A stretch of DNA of 64,000 nt from Agathobaculum massiliense (GCF_900291975.1 NZ_OMPN01000001.1:1860001-1924000); one strand, 5' to 3'; positions 28,627 through 39,580 are shown, counted from the first letter of the stretch. Notes: generated from the letters alone by a model not told the origin. Numbers and translations: made by a program.

Positions 28627-29393
28627 TACCACGCGACCTCCTTTGCGTCGAACACCGGCCCGTCCTTGCAGACGTGGCCGTATCGGGTTTCACCGTTTTC
28701 CGCCTTGAGCGCGCACGCGCATACCAAGCACGCGCCGATGCCGCAGCCCATGCGCTCCTCCATCGAGACCTGGCAGGGCAGGCCTGCGTCCTCTGCGAGC
28801 GCGGCGATGGCCTTCAGCATGGGCTTGGGGCCGCAGGCGGCCACACCGGTCGCGCCCGCGAGCAGCTCTTTCAATACGTCGGTCACAAAGCCGTGGCGGG
28901 CATAGGAGCCGTCGTCGGTCGTGACAAAGGTTTCGCAGACGGCCTGGAAATCTGCCTCAAGGATGACCGCGCCCCGATTGCGGAAGCCCAGCACCGCGCG
29001 CGGCTGTGCGCCCGCGTCCTTTGCGGCTTTCGCGGTCTGCAGCATGGGCGGCACGCCGATGCCGCCGCCGATCAGCACCGGCTTTGCGCCGAGCGCGGCC
29101 ACGCCGAACCCGTGGCCGAGCGGGCCGAGTACGTCCAGCACATCGCCGGCCTGCCGCGCGGCGAGCCACTTCGTCCCCTCGCCCTTAGTCTGGAACACGA
29201 CGCGCAGCGCATCGCCCTGCCAGCCGCAGATCGAGATCGGTCGGCGCAGCAGGTTGCCCTCGCCGCACGCGATATGCACGAACTGGCCGCACTGTGCCTG
29301 TGCGCAGATGGCGGGCGCGTGCATCGTGAGGGCATATAACCCCTCGCCCAGCCGCGTATTGGCCACGACCCGGCAGTTTTCCTGTATTGACAT
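28626..29393 (-). CDS. pyrK: Dihydroorotate dehydrogenase electron transfer subunit
   Basis: The 255-residue flavoprotein has the FAD-binding RRPISICGW motif, the NAD-binding LIGGGIGVPPM and a C-terminal 2Fe-2S cluster (CGIGACLVCAC with a later cysteine in HVCKDGPVF). It passes electrons from PyrD to NAD+. It is the first gene of pyrK-pyrD-phosphatase/GNAT and converges on carAB. No PyrR-type leader is visible before it. Confidence 0.96.
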   Translation of the reverse strand: MSIQENCRVVANTRLGEGLYALTMHAPAICAQAQCGQFVHIACGEGNLLRRPISICGWQGDALRVVFQTKGEGTKWLAARQAGDVLDVLGPLGHGFGVAALGAKPVLIGGGIGVPPMLQTAKAAKDAGAQPRAVLGFRNRGAVILEADFQAVCETFVTTDDGSYARHGFVTDVLKELLAGATGVAACGPKPMLKAIAALAEDAGLPCQVSMEERMGCGIGACLVCACALKAENGETRYGHVCKDGPVFDAKEVAW

Positions 29394-29468
29394 AACATAT
29401 CCCCCTTCTGGTGGTTTTACGCTTCATGTTCCTATTGTACAGGAAAAACGCGGAAAAGGAAAGACAAT

Positions 29469-29484
29469 GCGGGAACTTTCCCGC
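29469..29484 (-). terminator. Hairpin after the SLC13-like gene
   Basis: GCGGGAA pairs with TTCCCGC and is followed by ATTGTCTTTCC on the minus strand, between the transporter gene and the pyrK promoter region. Confidence 0.5.
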
Positions 29485-29495
29485 GCGCGCCGTTT

Positions 29496-30647
29496 TCATC
29501 CGGTCAGGCCGAGCAGGACGGCAAGGAGGGAGAGCAGCGCCAGTCCGGCGAGGTTGGCGGCGGCGAACACGGCCAGAAAGCGCGGCAGCGAGGCGCCCTC
29601 GGCGCGTAAGTACAGCTTGAGCGAGATCAGGCTGGCAAGCGAGGCGATCGGCGTACCCAGCCCGCCGACGTTCACGCCCGCCAGCAGGGCCTGCCAGTTG
29701 CCCGTAAAGCCGGAGAGCAGTACGGCGGCGGGTACGTTGCTGATTACCTGGCTGGCGGCGAGCGAGGTCCAGTAGGAGCTGCGCCCCATCAGCAGCTCGA
29801 GCGCGCCGCGCACAGGCTCGATGCGGCCCATGTTGCCCGCGAAGATGAAAAAGCACACGAACGTCGCGAGCAGCGCGTAATCCACCTGGGCGAACAGCCC
29901 GCGCGCAAACAGCAGCAGGCACAGCAGGACGACGCCGGTCAGGACGCCGTAATGCAGCACATGCACCACGGACAGCAGGCACAGCACGAACAGCAGGCAC
30001 AGCAGGACGAACAGGCGTGGCTGTGTGATGGACTCGCGGCGCGGGAAAGCGATTTCGATTGTTTCGCCCGGCGTGGCGAGCGCGGCCGCGGACAACGCCA
30101 GCAGACTGGCTGCGGCCAGCGGCAGGACGACGGACAGGAACGAGCGGAAAGACAGCGTGTAATACGAGCACAGAAACAGGTTCTGCGGGTTTCCGACCGG
30201 TGTCGCCATGCTGCCCAGGTTCGCCGCGAGCGTTTGCAGCACCACCACGCGGACGAGCGCCTCCGTCCTGCTGATGCGGCCGAGTACCAGCACGGTGAAC
30301 GGGACGAAAGTGAGCAGCGCCACATCGTTGGTAATCAGCATGGAGCAGAAGAACGGCAGCAGCGTCAGCACAAGGTAGAGCAGGCGAAGCTGCTTCCGGC
30401 CGGACAGCAGGCGCTGGGAAAGCACCTGGAACAGGCCGCATTGCTGCAGGCCGGCCACCACCGCCATCAGGCAGAACAGCAGGCACAGCACGCGCAGGTC
30501 GATATAGCCGGCATAGCCCGCGTCCGGCGGCACGGCCAGCATGGACAGGGCCGCGCAGAGCAGCGCGATGGACAGCACCGCCTCCCGCCGCAGGAAGGCG
30601 CAAAGGCGCGTCGGAAGAGAATGCACAACATTTTCCCTCTTTCTCAT
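29496..30647 (-). CDS. SLC13/ArsB-like membrane transporter
   Basis: The protein has about 383 residues and ten or more membrane segments. Motifs such as SMLITNDVALLTFVPF and NLGSMATPVGNPQNLFL near residues 90-150, and VGGLGTPIASLASLISLKLY near the C-terminus, are typical of the ion transporter superfamily that includes ArsB, NhaD and CitM. The substrate is unknown. The start is uncertain: ATG 30647 is given, but GTG 30626 has a better ribosome site (AGAGGG, 8 bases). Confidence 0.82.
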   Translation of the reverse strand: MRKRENVVHSLPTRLCAFLRREAVLSIALLCAALSMLAVPPDAGYAGYIDLRVLCLLFCLMAVVAGLQQCGLFQVLSQRLLSGRKQLRLLYLVLTLLPFFCSMLITNDVALLTFVPFTVLVLGRISRTEALVRVVVLQTLAANLGSMATPVGNPQNLFLCSYYTLSFRSFLSVVLPLAAASLLALSAAALATPGETIEIAFPRRESITQPRLFVLLCLLFVLCLLSVVHVLHYGVLTGVVLLCLLLFARGLFAQVDYALLATFVCFFIFAGNMGRIEPVRGALELLMGRSSYWTSLAASQVISNVPAAVLLSGFTGNWQALLAGVNVGGLGTPIASLASLISLKLYLRAEGASLPRFLAVFAAANLAGLALLSLLAVLLGLTG

Positions 30648-30678
30648 TTCTCTGATACAGGTGCGGAATGGATGCAAA

Positions 30679-30714
30679 AAACGGCAGGTATTGCGTGAGC
30701 AATACCTGCCGTTT
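30679..30714 (-). terminator. Terminator of rplJ-rplL
   Basis: A perfect 16-bp stem with a 4-base loop is followed by a T-run on the minus strand, 20 bases after rplL. Confidence 0.93.
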
Positions 30715-30734
30715 CCGTCAAGCAGAAAAGCGGC

Positions 30735-31109
30735 TTACTTGAGCTCGACCTTGGCGCCGGCAGCCTCCAGCTTCTCCTTGATCTCGTTCGCCTCAGCCTC
30801 CGGAGCGGCCTCCTTGATGGTCTGCGGAGCGGAATCAACCTTCTCCTTGGCTTCCTTCAGGCCCAGGCCGGTGATCTCGCGGACAACCTTGATTACGTTG
30901 ATCTTGGAGGAGCCAGCCTCAACCAGAACAACGTCGAAATCGGTCTTGGCCTCGGCAGCCGCAGCGCCGTCAGCCGCGCCGCCGCCAACGCCGGCAACAG
31001 CAACAGGCGTAGCGGAAACGCCAAATTCTTCTTCCAGAGCCTTTACCAGCTCAGAGAGCTCCATAACCTTGAGCTCTTTTACAGCATCCATAATCTCCTG
31101 AACAGTCAT
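30735..31109 (-). CDS. rplL: Ribosomal protein L7/L12
   Basis: The 124-residue acidic protein has the N-terminal dimer domain ([20 protein letters not shown]), an Ala/Gly hinge, and the C-terminal factor-binding domain ([20 protein letters not shown]). It forms the ribosomal stalk with L10 and recruits translation GTPases. ATG 31109 has GGAGG 8 bases upstream. It is the second gene after rplJ. Confidence 0.98.
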   Translation of the reverse strand: MTVQEIMDAVKELKVMELSELVKALEEEFGVSATPVAVAGVGGGAADGAAAAEAKTDFDVVLVEAGSSKINVIKVVREITGLGLKEAKEKVDSAPQTIKEAAPEAEANEIKEKLEAAGAKVELK

Positions 31110-31152
31110 GGGATAAACCTCCATTATAAGTGATTTGTCAATGATTTTTTAA

Positions 31153-31725
31153 TTATTCCGCAGCGGGAGCTTCCTCCGCAGCCGGAGCCTTCGCGGCGAC
31201 CAGCTCGGCCACCTTCATCTCCTCGTTGCCCTCCGCCTTTTTAACAATAGCGTCGCAGGCAATAGCAAGCTGCATAATGGGGAAATTGAAGCTGTACAGA
31301 ACCTGCGCGACAAGGACTTCCTTGCTCGGCATGTTGGCCAGCTTCTTCACCTCGTCCGTGTCGATTACCTTTCCTTCCAGGTAACCGGCCTTGATGGTGA
31401 AGTTCTCGTGGGTCTTGGCGAAGTCGCCCAGGATCTTCGCGGGCGCGATCACGTCCTCGGACGTGGAGATCGCCAGCGCGGAAGTACCGTTCAGGTGTTC
31501 GTCCAGCGCGTCGAAGCCCAGCTCCTTGGCGGCAAAGCGGATCAGGGTGTTCTTGATGACCATATACTCAACGCCCGCTTCGCGGAGCTGGCGGCGGAGC
31601 TTGGTGTCATCCTCAACGTTGATGCCCTTGTAATCCACCAGGACGCCGGCGGGAGAATTCTTGATCTTCTCCACCAGGGAAGCGACCAGAGCTTTCTTTT
31701 CCTCCAGAACCTTTGCATTCGGCAT
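31153..31725 (-). CDS. rplJ: Ribosomal protein L10
   Basis: The 190-residue protein has the L10 N-terminus (VLEEKKALVASLVEKIKNSP, then VLVDYKGINVEDDTKLRRQL) and a C-terminal Ala/Glu-rich helix that binds L7/L12 dimers. It anchors the stalk to 23S rRNA and represses its own mRNA by binding the leader upstream. AGGAGGTG precedes the ATG. Confidence 0.98.
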   Translation of the reverse strand: MPNAKVLEEKKALVASLVEKIKNSPAGVLVDYKGINVEDDTKLRRQLREAGVEYMVIKNTLIRFAAKELGFDALDEHLNGTSALAISTSEDVIAPAKILGDFAKTHENFTIKAGYLEGKVIDTDEVKKLANMPSKEVLVAQVLYSFNFPIMQLAIACDAIVKKAEGNEEMKVAELVAAKAPAAEEAPAAE

Positions 31726-31751
31726 CTTAATTCACCTCCTAAAAAATAAAA

Positions 31752-31893
31752 GTACCCTCCCGGTGCAAAGACACAGGGAGGGTACACAGAAAACCTCATA
31801 AAGGATCCTAAAAAATCCGTTCCGTGTTGACCTCGGCGGGCGGCGGGGAACGCCATTAAAGCCATGCGGCTGCCAGCTGTCTTTGACCAAGCT
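31752..31893 (-). promoter_or_regulatory. L10 (rplJ) autoregulatory leader with attenuator
   Basis: On the minus strand the RNA contains CAAAGACAGC, CTTTAAT and GCCGAGGTCA, the conserved parts of the Firmicutes L10 leader. It ends in a 10-bp hairpin (31752-31761 with 31776-31785) followed by TTTTATTTTTT and then the rplJ ribosome site. L10-L12 binding should lower expression. Confidence 0.85.
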
Positions 31894-31898
31894 CATAT

Positions 31899-31927
31899 AT
31901 TATATCCGAAAAGCGCGGTGCTGTCAA
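31899..31927 (-). promoter_or_regulatory. Consensus promoter of rplJ-rplL
   Basis: TTGACA (31922-31927) and TATAAT (31899-31904) are 17 bases apart on the minus strand. The -35 box lies over the stop region of the upstream small gene. Confidence 0.93.
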
Positions 31928-32187
31928 GGGGATTTAAAATAAAAATCATCCGAAAGTTCGGGCCTGCGCAGCTCGTCCAGATATTCCTCGTACTCCTCGC
32001 GGGGGGTGAGGTCCCTGCGCCGGAAATAGCCGCAGGCGTCCTCGTCAAAGCGCACGGGGCGGGCAACATCGAAGTCAACGCACAAGCCGTAATCAGTTTC
32101 GTAATAGTCTTCCATATTTTCGTGATAGAGGAACAGCGTCTGATAATACCTGCAGTCCTTGCAGCGGAAGTCGTTTCGGTTGCGCAT
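31924..32187 (-). CDS. 87-residue cysteine-containing acidic protein of unknown function
   Basis: The protein starts MRNRNDFRCKDCRYYQTLFL and contains CKDC, a later GLCVDF and ACGYF cysteine, giving four cysteines that could bind zinc, and then a charged helix (REEYEEYLDELRRPEL). The strong site AAGGAGGGG lies 8 bases upstream. It lies between the rplA and rplJ units and runs into the rplJ promoter. No family was recognised with certainty. Confidence 0.75.
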   Translation of the reverse strand: MRNRNDFRCKDCRYYQTLFLYHENMEDYYETDYGLCVDFDVARPVRFDEDACGYFRRRDLTPREEYEEYLDELRRPELSDDFYFKSP

Positions 32188-32265
32188 AGAATATCCCCTC
32201 CTTGCTCAAAGTATACACTATATAATGACTATTTGCAACCAATTACATTAAACTTATTGCATCGG

Positions 32266-32271
32266 TATAAT
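32266..32271 (+). promoter_or_regulatory. -10 box of the RHH gene
   Basis: A perfect TATAAT on the plus strand lies 21 bases before the start. The upstream ATTACA at 32242-32247 is a weak -35 box at 18 bases. Confidence 0.55.
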
Positions 32272-32292
32272 AGTAGGCAGGAGGGCGCTATT

Positions 32293-32466
32293 ATGGCTGA
32301 ACCGTACTTGAAATATAGAAAACGTTTTACTTCATCGCTGAAAAATGAGCTGGTTCCTCTGTTTGATGGCTTGGCACAGCAGACGCGGATTCCCAAATCT
32401 CGGTTGCTGGACGAAGCCATCGAGGACCTGCTCAAGAAATACCATTATGAAATCCCCGAAAAATAA
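32293..32466 (+). CDS. 57-residue ribbon-helix-helix domain protein
   Basis: The sequence MAEPYLKYRKRFTSSLKNEL followed by PLFDGLAQQTRIPKSRLLDE and AIEDLLKKY fits a ribbon-helix-helix fold of the CopG/Arc type. ATG 32293 follows AGGAGGG by 8 bases and the gene has its own promoter and terminator. It lies on the opposite strand inside the ribosomal protein cluster. Targets are unknown. Confidence 0.82.
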   Translation: MAEPYLKYRKRFTSSLKNELVPLFDGLAQQTRIPKSRLLDEAIEDLLKKYHYEIPEK

Positions 32467-32492
32467 AAAGCGCGCCGTATGGCGCGCTTTTT
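32465..32492. terminator. Terminator between RHH gene and rplA
   Basis: AAAAAGCGCGCC pairs with its complement around GTAT, with A and T tails on both sides, serving the two converging genes. Confidence 0.9.
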
Positions 32493-32526
32493 GCATCCCT
32501 GTGGGTCGGTTATGCCGCAATGGGGC

Positions 32527-33222
32527 TTAGCCCATCATCTTCGCCGCGTTCACCTTGACGCCCGGCCCCATGGTGGAGGCCACGACGCAGGAGCGGATAT
32601 ACTGGCCCTTGGCCGCGGCCGGCTTGGCCTTGATGATCGCGCCCATGAGCGCGTCAAAGTTATCCTGCAGCTTTTCCGCGCCGAAGGACGCCTTGCCGAT
32701 CGGGCAGTGGATGATGTTGGTCTTGTCCAGACGGTACTCGATCTTACCGGCCTTGGACTCCTGAACGGCTTTGGCAACGTCCATGGAAACCGTACCCGCC
32801 TTCGGGTTCGGCATCAGGCCCTTGGGGCCGAGCACGCGGCCCAGGCGGCCGACAACGCCCATCATGTCCGGCGTGGCGATAACCACGTCAAACTCAAAGA
32901 AGTTCTCCTTCTGGATGCGCTCCATCAGGTCCTCCGCGCCTACGATATCGGCGCCGGCGGCCAGCGCCTCGTCCGCCTTGGGGCCCTTGGCGAAAACAGC
33001 GACGCGCACGTTCTTGCCGGTGCCGTGCGGCAGCACAATCGCGCCGCGCACCTGCTGGTCCGCGTGGCGGGAGTCAACGCCCAGCTTGACGTGCAGCTCG
33101 ATGGTTTCGTCGAACTTGGCCTTTGCGGTCGAAATAACGGTGGAGAGCGCCTCGGACGGATCGTACAGACGGGTGCGGTCGATCGTCTTTGCGCTGTCTA
33201 CATACTTTTTACCTTTATGCAC
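32527..33222 (-). CDS. rplA: Ribosomal protein L1
   Basis: The 231-residue protein begins with GTG ([16 protein letters not shown]) and has the L1 signature region [20 protein letters not shown]. It forms the L1 stalk at the E site and is a translational repressor of its own operon. AAGGAGG lies upstream. It follows rplK. Confidence 0.98.
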   Translation of the reverse strand: MHKGKKYVDSAKTIDRTRLYDPSEALSTVISTAKAKFDETIELHVKLGVDSRHADQQVRGAIVLPHGTGKNVRVAVFAKGPKADEALAAGADIVGAEDLMERIQKENFFEFDVVIATPDMMGVVGRLGRVLGPKGLMPNPKAGTVSMDVAKAVQESKAGKIEYRLDKTNIIHCPIGKASFGAEKLQDNFDALMGAIIKAKPAAAKGQYIRSCVVASTMGPGVKVNAAKMMG

Positions 33223-33223
33223 A

Positions 33224-33282
33224 ATAAATCCTCCTTAAGTGGTAATGCGGGAATAGGCTAAACCTAACCCTCCCACTTTGAC
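33224..33282 (-). promoter_or_regulatory. Possible L1-type regulatory motif before rplA
   Basis: On the minus strand the spacer has AGTGGGAGGG and, about 30 bases later, ACCACT directly before the ribosome site; AGTGG and CCACT can pair. The same GTGGGAG...CCAC layout recurs before rplK, fitting an L1-binding leader. Confidence 0.45.
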
Positions 33283-33330
33283 CGGCGCCTGCAAAAAGCG
33301 CGGTCAAAATCCATTCAGCTTATTCTTAAA

Positions 33331-33756
33331 TTATTCCTCGACGGTAATGCCCATCGAGCGCGCGGTACCCGCGATCATGCTCATCGCGGCTTCCAGGGAA
33401 GCGGCGTTCAGGTCGGGCATCTTGGTCTCCGCGATCTTCTGGCAGTCCGCCTTGGAAAGCTTGGCGACCTTGGTCTTGTTCGGTACAGCCGAACCGGATT
33501 CGATGCCGCAGGCCTTCTTGATGAGGACCGGCGCCGGCGGGGTCTTGGTGATGAAGCTGAACGAACGGTCCGCGTAGACCGTGATGATAACCGGAATAAT
33601 CATGCCGGCATCGTTCTTGGTGCGCTCGTTGAATTCCTTGGTAAAGGCCATGATGTTAACGCCATGCTGGCCGAGGGCCGGACCGACCGGGGGAGCCGGG
33701 GTCGCCTTGCCCGCGGGAATCTGGAGCTTGATATAACCTACTACTTTCTGTGCCAT
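33331..33756 (-). CDS. rplK: Ribosomal protein L11
   Basis: The 141-residue protein has [20 protein letters not shown] at the N-terminus and the C-terminal rRNA-binding [12 protein letters not shown]. It forms the GTPase-associated centre. ATG 33756 follows AAGGAGG; seven upstream codons in frame are not used. Confidence 0.98.
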   Translation of the reverse strand: MAQKVVGYIKLQIPAGKATPAPPVGPALGQHGVNIMAFTKEFNERTKNDAGMIIPVIITVYADRSFSFITKTPPAPVLIKKACGIESGSAVPNKTKVAKLSKADCQKIAETKMPDLNAASLEAAMSMIAGTARSMGITVEE

Positions 33757-33767
33757 GTCGAAAGGTT

Positions 33768-33820
33768 CCTCCTTCAAAAAATGTGGTGGCTGGCGAGTAT
33801 GCGTTCATACTCTCCCACTT
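33768..33820 (-). promoter_or_regulatory. Possible L1-type regulatory motif before rplK
   Basis: GTGGGAG is followed by a perfect GAGTATG/CATACTC hairpin and then CCACCAC close to the rplK ribosome site, on the minus strand. It matches the layout seen before rplA. Confidence 0.45.
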
Positions 33821-33851
33821 GCCGTGAAAACGGAACGTGCGTTCCGGTGGA

Positions 33852-34388
33852 TCACTCCTCGAGTGTTTCCACCTGGTCGAGCTCAAGCTCGACAGGGGTT
33901 TCGCGCCCGAACATGGAAACCGTGACGTTTACCCTGTTCTTGTCCGGCTCAAGGGCCGAAACGACGCCGATAAAGCCGGCCAGCGGCCCGTCGATGACGC
34001 GCACACTGTCGCCCACTGCGTAGTTGACCTCGATCTCGCGCTTCTCCACGCCCATCGCGGCGATCTCGTCCTCGGTCAGCGGGATCGGCTTGGAGCCGCC
34101 GGACTTGTCCTGTCCGACAAAGCCGGTACAGCCGCGCGTGTTGCGGACCAGGTACCAGGTTTCGTCGGTCATGACCATCTTGACGAGCACATAGCCCGGG
34201 AAGAGCTTGCGCTCGACCTCGCGGCTTTTCCCGTCCTTGACCTCGGTGACGGTCTCGGTCGGGATGTTGACCGCGGGGATCAGGTCGTGCAGCTTGCGGT
34301 TTTCGACCGCTTTTTCGATCGAAGAGGCTACCTTGTTTTCGTAGCCGGAGTATGTGTGGACCACATACCATTTTGCAGCGTCTGACAT
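33852..34388 (-). CDS. nusG: Transcription termination/antitermination factor NusG
   Basis: The 178-residue protein has the NGN domain (KWYVVHTYSGYENKVASSIE) and a C-terminal KOW domain (GDSVRVIDGPLAGFIGVV). It binds RNA polymerase and links transcription to ribosomes or Rho. It has the usual place between secE and rplK, with AAAGGAGG before the ATG. Confidence 0.98.
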   Translation of the reverse strand: MSDAAKWYVVHTYSGYENKVASSIEKAVENRKLHDLIPAVNIPTETVTEVKDGKSREVERKLFPGYVLVKMVMTDETWYLVRNTRGCTGFVGQDKSGGSKPIPLTEDEIAAMGVEKREIEVNYAVGDSVRVIDGPLAGFIGVVSALEPDKNRVNVTVSMFGRETPVELELDQVETLEE

Positions 34389-34400
34389 AAATGCCTCCTT

Positions 34401-34631
34401 TTAGGCGGCGAAATGCGTAAGCAGCGTCTGGATGCCGAGATTGAATACGAGGTCAAGGATCCAGATAAAGATACCGATGACGATAACGCAGGCGATAACG
34501 ACAAGCGTATTGTTCACTGTCTGCTGGCGGGTGGGCCAGACGATCTTGCGGCACTCGCTTTTCAGTTCGCGGAACCACTTGCCAATCCGTGCAAAGAGAC
34601 TGGGCTTCTTAACCTTGGTTTCTTCAGCCAT
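34401..34631 (-). CDS. secE: Preprotein translocase subunit SecE
   Basis: The 76-residue protein has the SecE motif FRELKSECRKIVWPTRQQT and one membrane segment near residues 43-63. It is the clamp subunit of the SecYEG channel. GGAAGTAGC lies upstream and nusG follows by 12 bases. Confidence 0.97.
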   Translation of the reverse strand: MAEETKVKKPSLFARIGKWFRELKSECRKIVWPTRQQTVNNTLVVIACVIVIGIFIWILDLVFNLGIQTLLTHFAA

Positions 34632-34649
34632 GAAGCTACTTCCTTTCTC

Positions 34650-34799
34650 TTACTTCGTCTCGCGGTGCAGCGTGTGCTTCCGGCAGAAACGGCAGTACTT
34701 GTTCATTTCCAGACGGTCCGGATCGTTCTTCTTGTTCTTGTTCGTGTCATAGTTCCTTTGCTTGCACTCCGTGCAGGCGAGCGTAATCTTAACGCGCAT
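34650..34799 (-). CDS. rpmG: Ribosomal protein L33
   Basis: The 49-residue protein reads [20 protein letters not shown] and later [13 protein letters not shown], a zinc-binding type with two CxxC pairs. It was found by translating the gap upstream of secE. AAAGGAGGTG precedes the ATG. The rpmG-secE-nusG order is standard. Confidence 0.97.
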   Translation of the reverse strand: MRVKITLACTECKQRNYDTNKNKKNDPDRLEMNKYCRFCRKHTLHRETK

Positions 34800-34928
34800 A
34801 AATAACGGCACCTCCTTTTAATATTTCGCCCCATCCCATACCCCTGCGGCATGGGCGCGGGACTGTTTGCCTCCCTTTGCCAGTGTTCCGGCGCCATTTT
34901 CCGAGACACGCGAAAAATGGGCGCAAAA

Positions 34929-34950
34929 AAAGAACCTGCATAGGTTCTTT
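34929..34950. repeat. Hairpin at the 5' end of the rpmG transcript
   Basis: AAAGAACCT pairs perfectly with AGGTTCTTT around GCAT, just downstream of the rpmG promoter. It may protect or regulate the 5' end of the mRNA. Confidence 0.55.
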
Positions 34951-34951
34951 C

Positions 34952-34980
34952 AGTATAGCATGGGGGTGGTGGGCGGTCAA
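34952..34980 (-). promoter_or_regulatory. Promoter of rpmG-secE-nusG-rplKA
   Basis: TTGACC (34975-34980) and TATACT (34952-34957) are 17 bases apart on the minus strand. Confidence 0.85.
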
Positions 34981-35000
34981 GGTTTTTTTGCGAAAAAGTG

Positions 35001-35029
35001 CTGAAATTTTTATGTTTTTATGATATACT
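35001..35029 (+). promoter_or_regulatory. Promoter of ruvX
   Basis: CTGAAA (35001-35006) and TATACT (35024-35029) are 17 bases apart on the plus strand, 31 bases before ruvX. Confidence 0.6.
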
Positions 35030-35060
35030 GAGTTTAACCACAAGATATAGGAGTATACAT

Positions 35061-35504
35061 ATGCGTATTTTGGGCGTCGATTACGGCGACGCGCGTACCG
35101 GCCTTTCGGTTTCCGACCCATCGGGCTTTCTGGCCGGCTCGCCGAGCGTCATCCACGAATGGAATTATGAAAGGCTGGTGGACCGGCTGGTGGCATTTGT
35201 CGCGGAAAACAGGATCGAGGAGATCGTGCTGGGCTGGCCGAAAAACATGGACGGCACGGCGGGGCCGCGCGCGGAAAAGTGCGAGGCACTGGCGCGCACG
35301 CTGGAGGAGCGCACCGGCCGGCCGGTGACGCTCTGGGACGAGCGGCGCACCACGGTCGCCGCGCACGATATCCTGCACCAGAGCGGCAAAAAGAGCAAAA
35401 AGCACCGCGAGAGTGTGGACGCGGTCGCCGCGTCGCTGATCCTGCAGGGCTATCTGGATTTCAGACGCCGGCAGCAACAGGCCGGCGGCAGGCGGGAGGA
35501 ATAA
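35061..35504 (+). CDS. ruvX: Holliday junction resolvase-like protein RuvX (YqgF)
   Basis: The 147-residue protein begins MRILGVDYGDARTGLSVSDP, the RNase H-like first motif, and has LGWPKNMDGT and the final SVDAVAASLILQGYL. The family matures 16S rRNA ends or resolves junctions. ATG 35061 follows AGGAG by 9 bases; the longer frame from 34998 overlaps the promoter. Confidence 0.95.
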   Translation: MRILGVDYGDARTGLSVSDPSGFLAGSPSVIHEWNYERLVDRLVAFVAENRIEEIVLGWPKNMDGTAGPRAEKCEALARTLEERTGRPVTLWDERRTTVAAHDILHQSGKKSKKHRESVDAVAASLILQGYLDFRRRQQQAGGRREE

Positions 35505-35541
35505 AAAGGGGAGGGCAGCCCGGCGGGCCGCCCTCCTTTTT
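35503..35541. terminator. Terminator between ruvX and secA
   Basis: AAAAAGG...AGGGC pairs with GCCCTCCTTTTT (two-base bulge) and the loop holds a further GC stem. It serves two converging genes. Confidence 0.85.
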
Positions 35542-35565
35542 CCCGCGGCAGGCCGCGGGGCGCTT

Positions 35566-38322
<2,757 letters not shown>

Positions 38323-38380
38323 CTGTTTGATTCAGCCTTTCAGGAGGGAATACGCGTCCCTTTTTCATCATATCAGACCT

Positions 38381-38386
38381 ATTATA
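38381..38386 (-). promoter_or_regulatory. -10 box of secA
   Basis: A perfect TATAAT on the minus strand about 60 bases before secA. TTGTAT lies 16 bases further upstream. Confidence 0.55.
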
Positions 38387-38437
38387 CCACATATATACGC
38401 GGATACAAACAAATTTTTTGTGAACAGGGGGCGTGGC

Positions 38438-39367
38438 CTACCGCGCGATCAGATACACGGTATATGCGATGTAGCACAGCGCCATCAATGCGCCGGGGAA
38501 GCGGCCGAGCCGGCCCCTGCGCGCGGGCAGGTAAAAAACGATGGTGATGCCGATCAGGACAAGGCAGTCCACGATCGAGGTGGACAGCACCGGAATCGGC
38601 GTAATCACGGACGAAACGCCGAGGATCAGCAGGATGTTGAAAATGTTGGAGCCGATCACGTTGCCCATGGCGATTTCATTCTGTCCCTTGTGCGCGGCGA
38701 CCAGCGAGGTTACCAGCTCGGGCAGCGACGTACCGATGGCCACGATGGTCAGGCCGATCAGCGTTTCCGACAGACCGAACATGCGCGCGACGCCGGTCGC
38801 GCCGCTTACCGCGAGCTGCCCACCTAGGATGATGCATGCAAGGCCGAGCAGAATATTCACGCCGATCATCAGCGGCGGCATGACGATATCCTCGGCCGCG
38901 TCGTCGAGCGGGCTGCGGCCCGTCAGCGCGGCGTGGATCTGTAGGAACAGCGTCAGTGCGAACACAGCGAGCAGCACCGCGCCCTCGAGCCGCGAGAGGG
39001 TCAGGTCGGGCGCGATCATCGCGCAGAGCATGACCGCCGCCAGCAGGGACAGCGGCCAGTCGCGCCGCAGTAGCGTGCGGTCCATCACCAGCGGGCAGAT
39101 CAGCGCGGAAAGGCCGGCCACGACCAGCAGGTTGAACAGGTTGGAGCCCAGGACGTTGCCGACCGCGATCTCATTGGCGCCTTGGAGCGCGGCGGTCACG
39201 CTGACCGCCAGCTCAGGCGCGGAGGTGCCGAACGCCACAATGGTCAGACCGACGAGCAGCGGCGACACCCCCAGCCGCCGCGCCAGCGCGGACGCGCCCG
39301 CGACAAATTTGTCCGCGCCCCATACGAGCAGCGCGAAGCCGAGAACAAGCATGATGAATGACTGCAT
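38438..39367 (-). CDS. Cation/Ca2+ exchanger (CaCA family, YrbG-like)
   Basis: The 309-residue protein has ten membrane segments and the two alpha repeats of the family: IVAFGTSAPELAVSV near residue 36 and IVAIGTSLPELVTSLVA near residue 195. These proteins exchange Na+, H+ or K+ for Ca2+ or related ions. ATG 39367 follows AGGGGTG; the longer frame runs into the riboswitch terminator. The manganese-type riboswitch upstream suggests a role in Mn2+ or Ca2+ export. Confidence 0.93.
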   Translation of the reverse strand: MQSFIMLVLGFALLVWGADKFVAGASALARRLGVSPLLVGLTIVAFGTSAPELAVSVTAALQGANEIAVGNVLGSNLFNLLVVAGLSALICPLVMDRTLLRRDWPLSLLAAVMLCAMIAPDLTLSRLEGAVLLAVFALTLFLQIHAALTGRSPLDDAAEDIVMPPLMIGVNILLGLACIILGGQLAVSGATGVARMFGLSETLIGLTIVAIGTSLPELVTSLVAAHKGQNEIAMGNVIGSNIFNILLILGVSSVITPIPVLSTSIVDCLVLIGITIVFYLPARRGRLGRFPGALMALCYIAYTVYLIAR

Positions 39368-39412
39368 AAAAAACACCCCTAAGAAAAAATAACATATTTG
39401 TACGCAAAAAAA

Positions 39413-39540
39413 GAGACTTTTATTGCGCCTTGAGCAATAAAAGTCTCGCTGCTTCCGGAACGACACGGGCTGCCAAAACAGCCGGGTATGGCGATGCCGA
39501 CCACGCACCGGACAGGCGCGTGAGCTACTCCCTTTTACTT
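39413..39540 (-). promoter_or_regulatory. Second yybP-ykoY (Mn2+) riboswitch with terminator
   Basis: On the minus strand AGTAAAAGGGAGTAG starts the aptamer, GTCGGCAT lies in the middle, and GCGAGACTTTTATT closes P1 (one G-T pair). The closing strand is also the first arm of a perfect 14-bp terminator (39413-39426 with 39434-39447) followed by seven T. The logic is the same as in the leader of the P-type ATPase. Confidence 0.9.
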
Positions 39541-39551
39541 ATACAGACCTA

Positions 39552-39580
39552 AATATAGAGACTGGCGCCGCATTTGTCAA
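39552..39580 (-). promoter_or_regulatory. Promoter of the riboswitch-exchanger unit
   Basis: TTGACA (39575-39580) and TATATT (39552-39557) are 17 bases apart on the minus strand. Confidence 0.9.

Noticed and set aside
29394-29460. A PyrR site before pyrK
   Set aside because: No CNGNGA hexaloop, antiterminator or terminator could be found in the short spacer.
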